Origin: Okapia johnstoni
Taxonomy: Eukaryota > Chordata > Mammalia > Artiodactyla > Giraffidae
Assembly: GCA_024291935.2 (NCBI GenBank)
Contig: CM044321.1
Span: 65,032,985-65,096,984, forward strand
Length of the DNA: 64,000 nt
Direction: 5' to 3'
The notes below the pieces were generated by a model, which was given only the letters and a program-made list of their open reading frames with translations, ran no database searches and was not told the origin of the DNA. A program made the position numbers and the translations under genes. Shown in pieces: positions 45,669 to 58,131 of the stretch (the first letter of the stretch is position 1; each line of letters begins with the position of its first letter).

Positions 45669-47069
45669 GAGTCAGGGAACATTGGGAACCACTTTGGAGA
45701 CCGACAGCTAGTTTGCCTTTTAGGCCCCGATGATTCATGTCTCTTCCATATGCAAAATGCACTCACACCCCTCCTAGCATCCCATAGAGTCTCAACCAGC
45801 TACAGTTTCAGATTGAAGTCCAGAATCCCATCATCTAAATCATGCCCAGATATAGATGCACCTCCTCAGGTATAGTTTTTCAAGTATAACTCCTTGAGTA
45901 CAATTGTGCTATAAAACACTTATGAACACTTATGAACACTTATGAACCTAAAGAGACAAGTTTGTTTTTTTTTTTCCTCTAGCACACCCAACAGACAATG
46001 GTGAGAAAGACATAAGATAACTGCTAGAGAAATTCCTGTTTATAAATGTGGAAAACAGGAGGCACACAAGTGCCAATGGCCTGAACCTAACTGGGCACAT
46101 TTTGGAAACTGCTAGATTAGGATGTGGTTGTACCTCTCTGTGGTTCGTGGATCTGTCCTCCAGGCTCTAGTTTCTGCCCCTGAGTCACTCATCACTTTCC
46201 ATGAGAGGTAACTCAGGTTTGCAGCTGTGTAGCTTTCAAGCCTGATCCTGCAACTTGAATTTTGAGAGACCAAAACCTTTTCATTTTGTGCTGTTTCTGC
46301 CCCATTCAGTCCAGGGTAGTGGTGTTTCTGCCAAAATAACTGTCCTAAAAATTTTGTCTGTTCCTTATTAGACAGGAAGCATGTCTGCAAATCTTTTTGA
46401 GATAAGTCTCTCTCTAACTTGGATTTCTGCTGAAATCACTGAGGAAATCCACCCTAAAGTTTCTTAGAAGCTCTACTGTGTGACTGAACAGTTCTTTGAG
46501 GCACCATATCAAATCTATAAGATGATATTTTCCTGGAAATGTCTTGGACTTCACCATCGCCTGGAAGCCATTTTTTAATTATAGCATTGTCAGTTACCTG
46601 GAGAGGCTAGGGATTTCTAAAGCCCGAAGATCCTTTTTCTTTTTTGTTTGTCTTTCCTTTAACATCTCTCTCTCTGCTTACATTTCACTATAAGTGGCAA
46701 GGAACATCCAATGCATTAAACACCTACATTGATGTCGGTTAGGTCATCCCATTTTACATGGTACATTTTCTGCTTCCCATATAACCACAGGAAGTAGTGT
46801 CACTAACCTTGCTGATGCTGTATAGCAGTATCCCTTTTCCTCCAGTTTCCAGTGACTTTTTTGCACATATCCTTTCAGCCTTGACTCATACCTTCCTCAA
46901 AGGCATTCTGGCTTTTACTTATAGTCTGTTCCACCACACATGAGGCTCGCCCTAATACTCTCGCCAGAGTCTTTGCTGCTTCTGTCCACTGCCTTTTCCA
47001 AAGCCATTCCCATATTTTTAGTTATTTGTTACTCTGATGCTCCACTTCTCAGTACCAGAGTAACACAAT
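45669..47069. other. 1.4 kb DNA without recognised family
   Basis: Apart from a 10-bp tandem repeat at 45915-45947, nothing is firmly recognised. The stretch 46100-47060 could be the left part of the same ancient repeat that I call at 47070-47640, but this is only an impression. The frame at 46112-46390 (minus) is domain-free. Confidence 0.4.
45915..45947. repeat. 10-bp tandem repeat, 3.3 copies
   Basis: The unit tatgaacact is repeated perfectly three times, with a partial fourth copy. Confidence 0.95.
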
Positions 47070-47640
47070 CAATAATATTATCTATTGCTATGTAATAAAG
47101 TACTCCAAAACTTGGTTACTTAAACTAGTAAACATTTATCTTTTCACCATTTTTATGGTCAAGAATCCAGCTAGTTTGGGTAATTCTGGCTTGAGATCAC
47201 TAATGAGGCTAAAGTTAAATTTTTGGCTTGGGATGAAGTCAACTGGAGGCTTGACTGGGGCTGGAAGATTTGCTTCCAAGATGGCTCACTTACAGGGCTG
47301 TTGGCAGAAAGCCTCAATCTGTCACTGGCTTTTTGGCAGGAGCTCTGAGTTCCTCATCACATATCGTATCCATAGGGCTGTTTGAATGTTCATGGCAGCT
47401 GACTTCTTACAGAGCAAATGATTCAAGAAAGAAGAAAAAAAATATTAGAGTTGCAGTGCCTTTTATGACCTATCCTGAAAAGTTAAAACACTGACTTTTC
47501 TACAATATTCAACTGGTTTCACAGATCAATTATATTCAGTCTATATGGGAGGGATTATACAAGGGCATGGATACCAGGAGAGAGAGAACTTTGGGGGGGT
47601 ATCTTGGAGGATGAATCTTACAGATACCCAAATCAGCATC
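47070..47640 (+). repeat. Ancient interspersed repeat, family not named (copy 2)
   Basis: A longer copy of the repeat at 44385-44665. It continues rightward through gcttccaagatggctcactt, gtgccttttatgacctatcc and gggggggtatcttgg. It is diverged by many substitutions and is in the same orientation as copy 1. Confidence 0.55.
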
Positions 47641-47754
47641 TATGTCACAGATGTTCACTGACTATGTCTTTCCTTTGAGACTTCCCATATTGACCAGAGC
47701 TGTGTACATCGGAGCTGTGCTAGGTGCCTGGGCTGAAGCTGAGGATTCTTGAAA

Positions 47755-47850
47755 TTGAGATTGTTGATGCTATTTAGATAACACAGTGTACATAAAGCAC
47801 TCAGCACAATGCCTAGAGCCAAATAAGTGCAGCAAAAATAATGTTTTTCT
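47755..47850 (+). mobile_element. MIR SINE 3' fragment
   Basis: The words acagtgtacataaagcactc and agcacaatgcctagagccaa, then aataagtgcag, match the MIR 3' end. Confidence 0.68.
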
Positions 47851-49344
47851 TGTCATTCCTATTTTATTGAAGATTCTGAGTAAATTTCTGACCCAGAAAT
47901 ACAACTAGTAGCTTCTGGCACAAATATGGAGGATAATATTGCTCTCTCCATGCCCGTTAAAATTGTAAGAAAAAAAACCCAGAGCTTTTGTTTCTACTTA
48001 ACACCTCTCATAGTCCTTTGACTGAATCTCTGGTGAGTTGGGCCCATGGACTATCAGAATAATGGACACTGTATTTCCCTTTAGTCCAATAACTGGCCTC
48101 TACCTTTGAATAAGATTTTAGCCCCTCCCACTTTCTCTCCACTTTCCCTAAAAATTAATTGTTGTCACCACTTATTTCCAGCTGGTGTCTCCTCAAAGAT
48201 TCCTGCAAGTAATCCCTGGACGCTTCCCTCTAACTTAAGGCTTGCTGGTACATGCCCAAATCATGTTTGGGCTGAGACACTTATTGCTGTCAGCAAAAGA
48301 AGCAGCTAGAAAGTGGGGGTCAAGGTGAAAGCTAAGCTTAGGATAGAAAATTCTGAGTTATCTGAACAAGCAGTGTATATTCTTAAGCTAGGAAGCTGGT
48401 TCTTTTTTTTTTTTTCTCATCTTTAGCTCACCTCTGAGTAGTCATAACTAACATCAAAACATGAATAATATCATTGTTGGATATCATTTTTTGATCACAT
48501 TTGTTGAGGCAAAAAGTATTGCCTTGAAATAGATTATCCTGTTTGATTTCTGATGAAAATTAGAATGAGAACCAGGGAAGTGTGGAATTGTTTGAAGACT
48601 TTGATGCTTGACATTAAAAAAAAATTCTTTCTCAAAGCACAGTTGTTCAATCAAGGTAAAGGTTTTTATTCAATGCATTACTTACAAGACAGGTCAGGTA
48701 CATCTTTTCAGAGTTGTCTTGTCATTCATGTGTATGTCCCACCACTGAATACTTCAGTGATTCTGTTTTCTGAATGCTTTGTGAAGCCCCACATGCAGAT
48801 ACCCTCTGAACTGGAATCATCTCCCAGGAAACAGATGGACACTAGCATTTCAAATATAGTAATGGTGGCCACATAGAATACAGATTACGGAGATAAGAGC
48901 CACAATTATTTAAATACTAAAATAATAAATTATTTCATAAAGCAACCTAAGCTAGTTAAAAATGGGGTAATGTGAGAGGAAATTAATTGTTATGATGAAA
49001 TTTGACACAAGGACCATGATTTATTACTTGGCCTCATAATTTTAGGTGATTTGAGTCCGATAAGCCAGGGGTTTATCAACTCTTTACAGGGTCTCTCTGG
49101 AGGCAGTATGTGAGGTGGACTGGGGCATAAAGCCTTGAAGTCCTAGGGAAAGTGGGTGAATAGTAGAATTTCAGGAAAAGTCGGGGAGAAACCATGAGGC
49201 TAAAAAATGGAGTTTAGGGGTCTATGATGAAGTTATAGAGGGAAAAGAAAAGCTAGGCAGAAACAGGTATATAAAAGCTGTAGGCATGTAGGAATGATAA
49301 GTGGTGATGATTGCCTTATTTAACTTGTTGGTCCATGTAGATTC

Positions 49345-49450
49345 ATTTGTTCATCCATTGACTCACTCATTCATTTGTTCTTGCTGAACTTTTTCTGCAC
49401 AGCTACTCCGTGTCAGATACTGAGCAAGCTCTGCAGAACCAGTCCCACTA
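49345..49450. mobile_element. L2-like ancient fragment
   Basis: A ttcatttgttcatccattga run with a following ctactccgtgtcagatactg block fits the usual L2 3' order. The strand is not assigned. Confidence 0.5.
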
Positions 49451-52400
49451 CTTCAGGCTTTAGGTTTTAGCTCCACCTTGACTAACATCTGTCAAGCCTA
49501 GTTCAAGGTATTGCTCATTCATACAGTCAATACCTTATATACCAAATACAACACCATGCAGCCATCCCTCAACAGCTAAGTGTGTGTGCTTTTGAACTTC
49601 AACACACAGTAGAGACAAACAGAGAGAAAGAGAGGGTGCTTCAGATCCATTCCTTTAAAAGTCAGGCTTCAGGTAGTCCAGCCTATTTCATACTCAAAGG
49701 CAAAAGGATGTGTGAAGCCAAAGAAAAAGAGGATAGAACTCTGAAAACATTACCTGGCGGCGGGGGAGGGGGGGTACGTTAAACCAGCTGTAGCAGAGGG
49801 AAGCGGTGCTGATCTTTGCTCTTGAGGGGACAGAGCTGATTTTCAGCCTGTGCCTCTCAGATGATTTTCACTGCTGACATGGTTGCAGGTTCTCTGTCAA
49901 AGGCAAATGGCTTGCTGGAATCCATTTTACTTTCTACATACCTGTTCACTAGCATTAGCAGCCCTGTGGGTGTGCCTCCTACTTCTGCTTTTCTCACGCC
50001 AGAGGAGTGCAGTAACAGGTGCTCCCAAGCAGTCTGTTTTTCTTCCTTGGCTTAGTCTTTGCAATATATGACTTTATTAAAGATCGTATAAAAAAGGCAA
50101 TAGGGAGGCAGAATCAAAGTCATAATTTGGCATAACCACTATACTAAAGCAGACATGAATCTTGCTTAAATATTTTCCAAAAGTAAAAGGAAATATGAGA
50201 ACAATTCAAGCCCTCCAGCCCCCATTCTGTTTAGAAGGGGAGCTGCAACCCTGGCGATGGAGGGAGCCTGCAGGCAGAAACAGCCCTGAAGTCTCACATC
50301 TACTCTGTGTGGGATGGTGAGCTGCAGCCTTTGGAAATTGTCATTGTTACAAAATGACAGCATGCAAATTAAAAAAATAAAAACTATTTAAAATGTATTA
50401 CAGCTAATATTCTTTGGGTTTGTGTTTTAGTATTGTTATATTTTGAAATGCATGGAAAAGTTTCCCTATTTTGAGTGTCAGTTTTGCTATGAAGCTAATT
50501 ATCCTTTAATTGACACCCTAATAGTATTAGAGAAGCCTTAAAGGGCTGCCTAGGATGGAGAAAGCTCAGCTTGTAACTATTCTGCAAATCTCAGTATCTA
50601 ACCACCCACACTTTATAACCATACACTTTATTTAATCATACTCTTCATTTTCAGAAAGGTGCTTAATTTGAACTCAAGCAGCTGAAACTGTTTCATTATT
50701 TTAGATAAGGTTCGCTCTTTTTTTTTGTTTTTAATTACCTTGTTGAATATTATGCAAGTTAGTGTATCAAAAAGAGTATTGGTCTCTGTGTATGAGACAA
50801 AGTGATTATCTCTTAACTTTAAATAATTGAGCATTTTGAAAGAATTGCTGTGCATTTAATTATATTTTACATTAATGAGTAAAATAAACTGTGAAGGTTT
50901 CTGTACAAATCTCACATTAATTATTTGATAAGGTTGAGGAAATCTTGACCCAGGTGAAAATTGGAGTCAAATATCTGCCTAGAGTGATTATATTAAAAGA
51001 AGGAGGGGGAAAAAAAATCCCAACATTTTAGGATGTGAGGCTCGGAGGACTTCACGGTTGCTTAATTTTGCTTTTTTTCCTTTTTCAGATAGAAATGTAC
51101 CTTAGGCAAAGACAACTTGTTTTGGGTAATTTTTCTGCATTGGTTTTCTATGATTAAGTGTTATTCTCCAGCTATTTCAGTTAATTATCATTGTCTCCCC
51201 AAAGGCTGATGAAACAAGGAGTCTGAGCAGAATTAGGCTAATTTTACTCTATGGCTTATTAGGCATCCACATGCATGTATTGCTGTGCTAAGTACTGTAT
51301 CAAGCAAGTTAAATAGCTATTATCCCTGCCTTCTACATGGTCATTGCCGAAGATTTAGCAGAGCAACCTGCCGAAGCGCAGGAGAGTGTAAGCAGCTATA
51401 CAGCCCATTTCCATGTAGCCTATGGAGGGAAAGTCAAGGTGTGAAGAGAACCTTCGTCATAAAGACTGACGAAATATTGACACTGTTCATCTCTTTGAGT
51501 CATCTCCCCTTTGAGTCATCTCAGTTCTTTGTGTGGGACCATAAGTTGGTACACTGGCTGTTTGGAAGGAGGTGGACCGAGAGAACTGTCACTGCTGTCA
51601 TTTCATCTGCAGCAAGATTATCCACATTTCAGCCTCTTGTCTCCAGGCTCCTGCTGAGCTCTGATGTTTATTTAAGGTAGCAGGCATCCTCTATTCTCTT
51701 TCTTTGTGGTATCTATTCTGTACATTGGGGAATGATGAAAATACTTTTTGGAGGGAATAAGTAACTTTGCTTTTTTCATTGTGTGTGGCAACTGTTGTTG
51801 CCTTGTATGTGGTGAGTCATCAGAAATTCACACTCCTCAGAGCAAACACGTTTAGAATACAGAAAAGTGAATTGAAGGCTTTAATTTGGTTTAATCACTT
51901 TTTGAAGTGTCTACATTAGTAAATTTAACTATCTTCCCAGTCCAAATTACAGTGCTTATGGATATCAAGCATCCTGAATGGAAAGAACTCATTAATAACC
52001 TAAAAATTTTTGAAGTGATCCATGGCTCTTCTGCTAGATCAGCAGGTCCTTCTCTCAGAATTTTGATTTAATTGGCTTGAGTAAGGGCCAGGCATCATTA
52101 GGTTTTTAAAATTCCCGTGGGGATTCTGATGCAGAGCCAGGTTGAGAACTACTTTAGCAGAGTAACTAGATCAGACTTTCAGTATATAGAGGACCAGAAC
52201 AAAAAAATACATTTTCTGTTACCCTGATTAGTAGGAGAAGTCTGAGAAAGATTTGCTAATTATATTTTTAAAATTCCATTAAAATTACTATGTAAAAAAC
52301 TTCTCTCGCTCCTAAACTGATTATCTGATATATTATGATGTATGTATGTTTATATTGTTATACTTAAAAGAGTGTAGCAAAATTAAAGGAATTCAAAATA

Positions 52401-52572
52401 AAAATTTAAATCATTTTATAATTATATCACCTGAAAGAGTCAAAACCAAAATCAGATTGATTATATTCTTTGCAGCCAAAGATGGAGAAGCTCAATATGG
52501 TCAGCAAAAACAAGACTGGGAGCGGACTGTGGCTCAGATCATGAACTCCTTATTGCCAAATTCAGACTTAAA

Positions 52573-54600
52573 TTGAAGAAAGTAGGGAAAACCACTAGAC
52601 CATTCAGGTATGACCTAAAGCAAATCCCTTACCATTATATAGTGGAAGTGACAAATAGATTCAAGGGATTAGATCTGATACATAGAGTGCCTGAAGAACT
52701 ATGGATGGAGGTTCATGACACTACAGGAGGAGGGATCAAGACCATCCCTAAGAAAAAGAAATGCAAAAAGGCAAAATGGTTGTCTGAGGAGGCCTTACAA
52801 ATAGCTGAGAAAAGAAGAGAAGTGAAAGGTGAAGAAGAAAAGGAAAGATACACCCATTTGAATGCAGAGTTCCAAAGAATAGCAAGGAGAGATAAGCCTT
52901 CCTTAGTGATCAATGCAAAGAAATAGAGGAAAATAATGGAATGGGAAAGACTAGAGAGCTCTTCAAGAAAATTAGAGATGCCAAGGGAACATTTCATGCA
53001 AAATGGGCACACTGAAGGACAGAAATGGTATAGACCTAAAAGAAGAAGAAGTCATTAAGAAGAGGTAGCAAGAATACACAGAAGAACTATACAAAAAAGA
53101 TCTTCATGATGCAGATAAGAATAGTGTGATCACTCTCCTAGAGTCAGACATGCTGGAATGTGAAGTTAAGTGGGCCTTAGCATAACTGTGAACAAAGCTA
53201 GTGGAAGTGATGGAATTCCAGTTGAGCTATTTCAAATCCTAAAAGATGATGCTGTGAAAGTGCTGCACTCAACATGCCAGCAAATTTAAAAAACTCAGCA
53301 GTGGCCACAGGACTGGAAAAAGTCAGTTTTCATTCCAATCCCAAAGAAAAGCAATGCCAAAGAATGCTTAAGGTATAGCACAATTGCACTCATCCCATAC
53401 ACTAAAAAAGTAATGCTCAAAATTCTCCAAGCCAGGCTTCAACAGGACATGAACTGTGAACTTCCAGATATTCAAGCTGGCTTTCGAAAAGGCAGAGAAA
53501 CCAACATCCACTGGATCTTTGAAAAAGTGAGAGAGTACAAGAAAAATATCTGCTTCTGCTTTATTGACTATGTCAAAGCCTTTGACTGTGTGGATCACAA
53601 CAAACTCTGGAAAATTCTTAAAGAGATGGAAATACCAGACCACCTGACCTCCCTCCTGAGAAATCTGTATGCAGGTCAAGAAGCAACAGTTAGAACTGGA
53701 CATCGAACAACAGACTGGTTCCAATTTGGGAAAGGAGTACATCAACACTGTATATATTGTCACCCTGCTTATTTAACTTCTATGCAGAGTACATCATGAG
53801 AAATTCTGGGGTGGATGAAGCATAAGCTAAAATCAAGATTACCGAAGAAATATCAATAAAGAACCTCAGATATGCAGATGACACCACCCTTATGGCAGAA
53901 AGCGAAGAAAAACTAAAGAGCCTCTTGATGAAAGTGAAAGAGGAGAGTGAAAAAGTTGGCTTAAAACTCAGCATTCCAAAAACCAAGATCATGGCATCTG
54001 GTCCCATCACTTCATGGCAAATAGATGGGGAAACAATGGAAACAGTGACAGACTTTATTTTTCTAGGCTCCAAAATCACTGCAGATGTTGACTGCCGCCA
54101 TGAAGTTAAAAGACACTTACTCCTTGGAAGAAAAGTTGTGACCAACCAAATAGCATATTAAAACCAGAGACATTACTTTTCCAACAAAGTCAATCTAGTC
54201 AAAGCTATGGTTTTTCCAGTAGTCATGTATGTATTTGAGAGTTGGTCTATAAAGAAAGCTGAGCACTGAAGAATTGATGCTTTTGAACTGTGGTGTTGGA
54301 GAAGACTCTTGAAAGTCCCTTGGACTGCAAGGAGATCCAACCAGTCCATTCTACTGCTGCTACTGCTACTGCTAAGTCGCTTCAGTCGTGTCCGACTCTT
54401 CGCGACCCCATGGACTGCAGCCTACCAGGCTCCTCCGTCCATGGGATTTTCCAGGCAAGAGTACTGGAGTGGGTTGCCATTGCCTTCTCCAAGTCCATCC
54501 TAATATGTCCTGAATATTCATTGGAAGGACTGATGTTGAAGCTGAAACTCCACAACTTTGGCCACCTGATGGAAAAGATTGAAGGTTGGAGGAGAAGGGG
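52573..54600 (+). pseudogene. BovB ORF fragments (linker, RT, C-terminus)
   Basis: Open segments are 52573-52926 (linker, FKGLDLIHRVPEELWMEV), 53413-53799 (RT with FIDYVKAFDCVDHNKLW) and 53892-54161 (C-terminal domain with GSKITADVDCRHEVKR). The YADD codons lie in plus orientation at about 53870-53885. Small indels, for example a lost codon run before the 53161 region, separate the frames. It is not functional. Confidence 0.9.
54354..54491 (-). mobile_element. Bov-A SINE without tRNA head, nested in BovB (minus)
   Basis: The plus strand begins with a degenerate ctgcta run, followed by aagtcgcttcagtcgtgtcc and ending ttgccattgccttctcc. An 11-bp target repeat with one mismatch, agtccatNcta, at 54343-54353 and 54492-54502 flanks it. 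It is close to the copies at 43698 and 19943 in lacking the head. Confidence 0.95.
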
Positions 54601-54767
54601 ATGACAGAAGATGAGATGGTTGGATGGCATCACCAACTCAATGGACATGAGTTTGAGTAAGCTCCAGGAGTTGGTTATGGACAGGGAGGCCTGGCATGCT
54701 GTAGTCCATGAGGTTGCAAAAAGTCAGACACAACTGAGCGGCTGAAATGGACTGAACTGAAGAAATC

Positions 54768-55390
54768 CAGCCTTTTTCTTTACTCCTGATCCCCTTATAT
54801 AGATGTAATCATATGGGAACTACACTTTGAAATATATTTCACTTTGCTGCTTAAATCAAAAGATCTGTTTTATTTTCCTTATCAGTATGTTTATTACATT
54901 CTATTGTAATCATGTATTTACTTCTCAGTTTCCTCTAATAGATTATCAGAGCTTCATGAGACTAAAGAAACCTTTCCTTGCTCACTCTTAAATTCATAGG
55001 GCCTCACACATCCCTGGTGCATGTAGTGGATAATATTTGCTAAATGAACTATTTTTCCTCCATATGATTCATAATAAACTAGTTAAGTCAATTAAAGTGC
55101 TCAGAATAGGGCTGGGAACATGAAAAGTATACAATAAATGTTGGCTGTTTTTTCATCTTAATGAATTGTAATTCTGCATAATATTCTCAAAGTATTGTTT
55201 CTTGAACATTTCTTTGTTTTTGTGTATTTGGGGTCTTCCCAATTTTTCCAACACTGTAAATCAGATCAGGTGATTATTTTCATGCATTTAGTTTATTTCT
55301 TCTTTCTGATTATTTTCTAGGATAACTTTTTCAGAAGTGGAATAACTAGGTCAATGAATAGATCATTTTTATAATTTTGAAAAATGGTTG
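54768..55390. other. spacer between two BovB tails, possible old L1
   Basis: AT-rich. A MIR 3'-like block (acaataaatgttggctg near 55131) and L1-like words (aagtggaataactaggtcaa near 55335) are suggestive but not firm. Confidence 0.4.
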
Positions 55391-56168
55391 CTCAGTTCAG
55401 TTCAGTCCCTCAGTCGTGTCCGACTCTTTGCGACCCCATGAATTGCAGCACGCCACGCCTTCCTGTCCATCACCAACTCCCGGAGTTTACCCAAACCCAT
55501 GTCCATCGAGTCGGTGATGCCATCCAACCATCTCATCCTCTGTTGTCCCCTTCTCCTCCTGCCCCCAATCCTTCCCAGCATTAGGGTCTTTTCCAGTGAG
55601 TCAACTCTTCACAAGAAGTGGCCAACGTATTGTAGTTTCAGCTTCAACATCAGTCCTTCCAATGAACAATGAACACCCAGGACTGATCTCCTTTAGGATG
55701 GACTGGTTGGATCTTCTTGCAGTCCAAGGGACTCTCAAGAGTCTTCTCCAACAACACAGTTCAAAAGCATCAATTCTTCGGTGCTCAGCTTTCTTCACCA
55801 TCCAACTCTCATATCCATACATGACCACTGGAAAAACCATAGCCTTGACTAGACGGACTTTTGTTGGCAAAGTAATGTCTCTGCTTTTAAATATGCTATC
55901 TAGGTTGGTCATAACCTTCCTTCCAAGGAGTAAGCGTCTTTTAATTTCATGGCTGCAATCACCATCAGCAGTGATTTTGGAGCCCCAAAAAATAAAGTCT
56001 GACACTGTTTCCACTGTTTCCCCATCTATTTGCCTTGAAGTGATGGGACCAGATGCCATGATCGTAGTTTTCTGAATGTTCAGCTTTAAGCCAACTTTTT
56101 CACTCTTCTTTTTCACCTTCATCAAGAGGCCCTTTAGTTCTTCTTCACTTTCTGCCATAAGGGTGGTG
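55391..56168 (-). mobile_element. BovB LINE 3' end (minus), 0.78 kb
   Basis: It begins with the gttca tail run and reads BovB through the C-terminal domain to tctgccataagggtggtg. The minus strand holds a 185-codon frame at 55601-56158 with GLKLNIQKTTIMASGPIT, GSKITADGDCSHEIKRR and MVFPVVMYGYESWMVKKAEH. This is the longest uninterrupted BovB C-terminal frame in the window. It is 5'-truncated just 3' of the YADD region. Confidence 0.95.
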
Positions 56169-56179
56169 TTAAAAATACT

Positions 56180-57830
56180 TATTATGGAAAAATTTCAAAT
56201 ATATGAAAAGTAAATGGAACAGGATAATGAACCCCTATGCATCAAGCATCCAGCATCAATAGCTATCAGCTTTCTATGATTGTTTCATCTATGCCTCACC
56301 CTAGTTCCCCACTGAAAGCTATACTCCCATTTGTTTATCCAGTTACCTTTTGATGGATATTTGAACTACTTCAGTTCAGCTGTTATGAGTAAAATTATGG
56401 TAATCAGTCATGTAAAATTTTCATTTTGATAATATATTTTCTTTTTTCTGGTGTGGAATTTTGAGTTGTGCATTTAAGAAAACTCTTTGGTTGATAAGAA
56501 ACTATACAGTCTTTTCCGAAGTGGTTAAACTGTCTCATAGTCTCATCAGCAGTGCATGGGAATTCCAGTTGCCCTATATCCTCCACAATGCTTGCAGTTG
56601 TCAGACATTTTCAATATTAGCCATTCTAGTGACTGTACTGATATTGCATGGTTTAATTTGTAACTCTCTGATGATGATGATCTTGAATAACTTTTCACGT
56701 TCCTTTTGGTCATTTGTGTGTCCTTTTTGTAAAGTAATTATTCTGATTTCTTCCCTGTTATCTTGAATTTTAGGCCTTTGTATTATTGTTGTTGTTCAGT
56801 TGTGTCCAACTCTTTGCGACCTTGTGGACTTCATCATGCCAGGCTTCCCTGTCCTTCACTATCTCCCGGAACTTGCTCAGACTCATGTCCATTTAGTCAA
56901 TAATGCCATCGAAGTTTCTCGTCCTCTGTCATCCGCTTCCTCTCCTGCCTTCTGTCTTTCGCAGCATGAGGGTCTTTGCCAGTGAGTCGGCTCTTCGTAT
57001 CAGGTGGTCAAAGTATTGGAGCTTCAGCTTCAGCATCAGTCATTCCGGTAATATTCAGGACTGATTTCCTTTAAGATTGACTGGGTTGATCTCCTTGCAG
57101 TCCAAGGGACTCCTAAGAGTCTTCAACATGACAATTCAAAAGCATCAATTCTTCGGGGCTCAACCTTCTTTATGGTCTAACTCTCATATTCATACATGAC
57201 TACTAGTGAAACCGTAGCTTTGACTATACAGGCCTTTGTTGACAGAGTAATGTCTCTGCTTTTTAACATGCTGTCTAGGTTTGTATTATGGAGTTTGTTA
57301 AATATTCTATATGTGTAGCCTTTATTGGAAATACATACTGAGGATATTTTCTCCTGGTCTTGTGCCTCCTTGTCACTTTGTTAGCAGTGTCTTTTGAAGG
57401 TCAGAAGTTTTTAATTTTGATAAGATCCAATTTACCGAAGTATTTTGTGCTCTGTATTTTTTGTGTCCTAAGAAGTTCTGTGATGCAAAAGTTGCATGAA
57501 TTTCCTCCTGTATTCTCTTCTGGAAGCTTTATAGTTTGGGGATTTATGTTTCAGTCTAGAGCCATTTAGAAATAATTCTTGTGTGCTGTGAGTAAGCATT
57601 GTTCTTCTTTTTTAAATATATGTATCTAGTTGTTCCACTACTATATATTGAAAAGATTATTCATTCTCTTTGGCACCTTTGTTGATAATCAACTCACCAT
57701 GTATGGGTTAATGTATTTGAATGTGCATTTATTTATAAACGGAATAGTTTTATGAACCTTCCCTTGCATCACCTAGATCAGCAACTATCACCATTTTGTT
57801 ATTCTTATTTCGTTTTTGCTTTCTTCTTCT
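56180..57830 (-). mobile_element. Old L1 (L1M-type) 3' UTR and ORF2 end, split by BovB
   Basis: The plus strand carries the reversed L1M order: ataatgaacccctatgcatc, tagccattctagtgactgta, ttttggtcatttgtgtgtcc, then after the nested BovB ttgttaaatattctatatgt, gaagtttttaattttgataa and a ttctggaagctttatagttt block. It is heavily diverged and therefore much older than the BovB that interrupts it. Confidence 0.78.
56787..57279 (-). mobile_element. BovB 3' end (minus) nested in old L1
   Basis: A 0.5 kb BovB tail with many substitutions (cagttgtgtccaactctttg at the left, taatgtctctgctttttaac at the right). The exact 10-bp repeat tttgtattat at 56777-56786 and 57280-57289 is its target duplication. 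It splits the L1M copy at 56180-57830. Confidence 0.93.
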
Positions 57831-57930
57831 ACTACTGTTTATTATTTTTGATAGTCTTTTTTTTGAGATAAAACTTTCATATATTTCTTTTAAGTGTTTT
57901 ATAGTTTTAACTTTAATGTTAGGTCTACTG

Positions 57931-58131
57931 TGTGTGCATGCGTTCTCAGTTATGTCTGACTCTTTGCAACACTATGGATTGTAACCCGCCAGGCTCCTCT
58001 GTCCATGGGATTTCCAGGCAAGAACACTGGAGTGGGTTGCCATTTCCTCCTCCAGGGGATCTTATTGACTCAGGGGGACAACCCATGTCCCTTGTGTCTC
58101 CTGCATTTGCAGGCAGATTCTTTACACACAG
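57931..58131 (-). mobile_element. Bov-tA SINE (minus)
   Basis: The plus strand reads ctcagttatgtctgactctt, ccaggctcctctgtccatgg and actggagtgggttgccattt, then a head with ctcctgcatttgcaggcag. The first bases of the head are lost. No convincing target duplication was found. Confidence 0.93.

Larger units (their letters stand above)
47641..52423. other. 4.8 kb without ruminant-specific insertions or genes
   Basis: Only short ancient fragments (MIR 47755-47850, L2-like 49345-49450) are recognised. The longest frames (48553-48876 and 51285-51680) have no domain. There is a G-rich patch at about 49757-49775, a poly(T) run near 48402-48416, and a 13-bp word, tttgagtcatctc, repeated near 51493-51524. 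No splice-site pair or conserved coding signal is supported. Confidence 0.5.
52424..54767 (+). mobile_element. BovB LINE, 5'-truncated, 2.3 kb
   Basis: It enters BovB near the end of the endonuclease (first clear word aaaatcagattgattatatt) and runs to the gaactgaa tail. A head-less Bov-A SINE is nested at 54354-54491. No convincing target duplication was found. The exact left edge is soft because the first 20 bases are diverged. Its 3' end faces the 3' end of the minus-strand BovB at 55391. Confidence 0.93.

Noticed and set aside
51060..51090. Splice acceptor with a polypyrimidine tract (ttttttcctttttcag)
   Set aside because: A lone acceptor-like site with no coding frame, branch-point support or matching donor. 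Such sites are common by chance.
51285..51680. 131-codon plus-strand frame
   Set aside because: No domain or homologous pattern, and it lies over weak MIR-like sequence. There is no splice or start context to support it.
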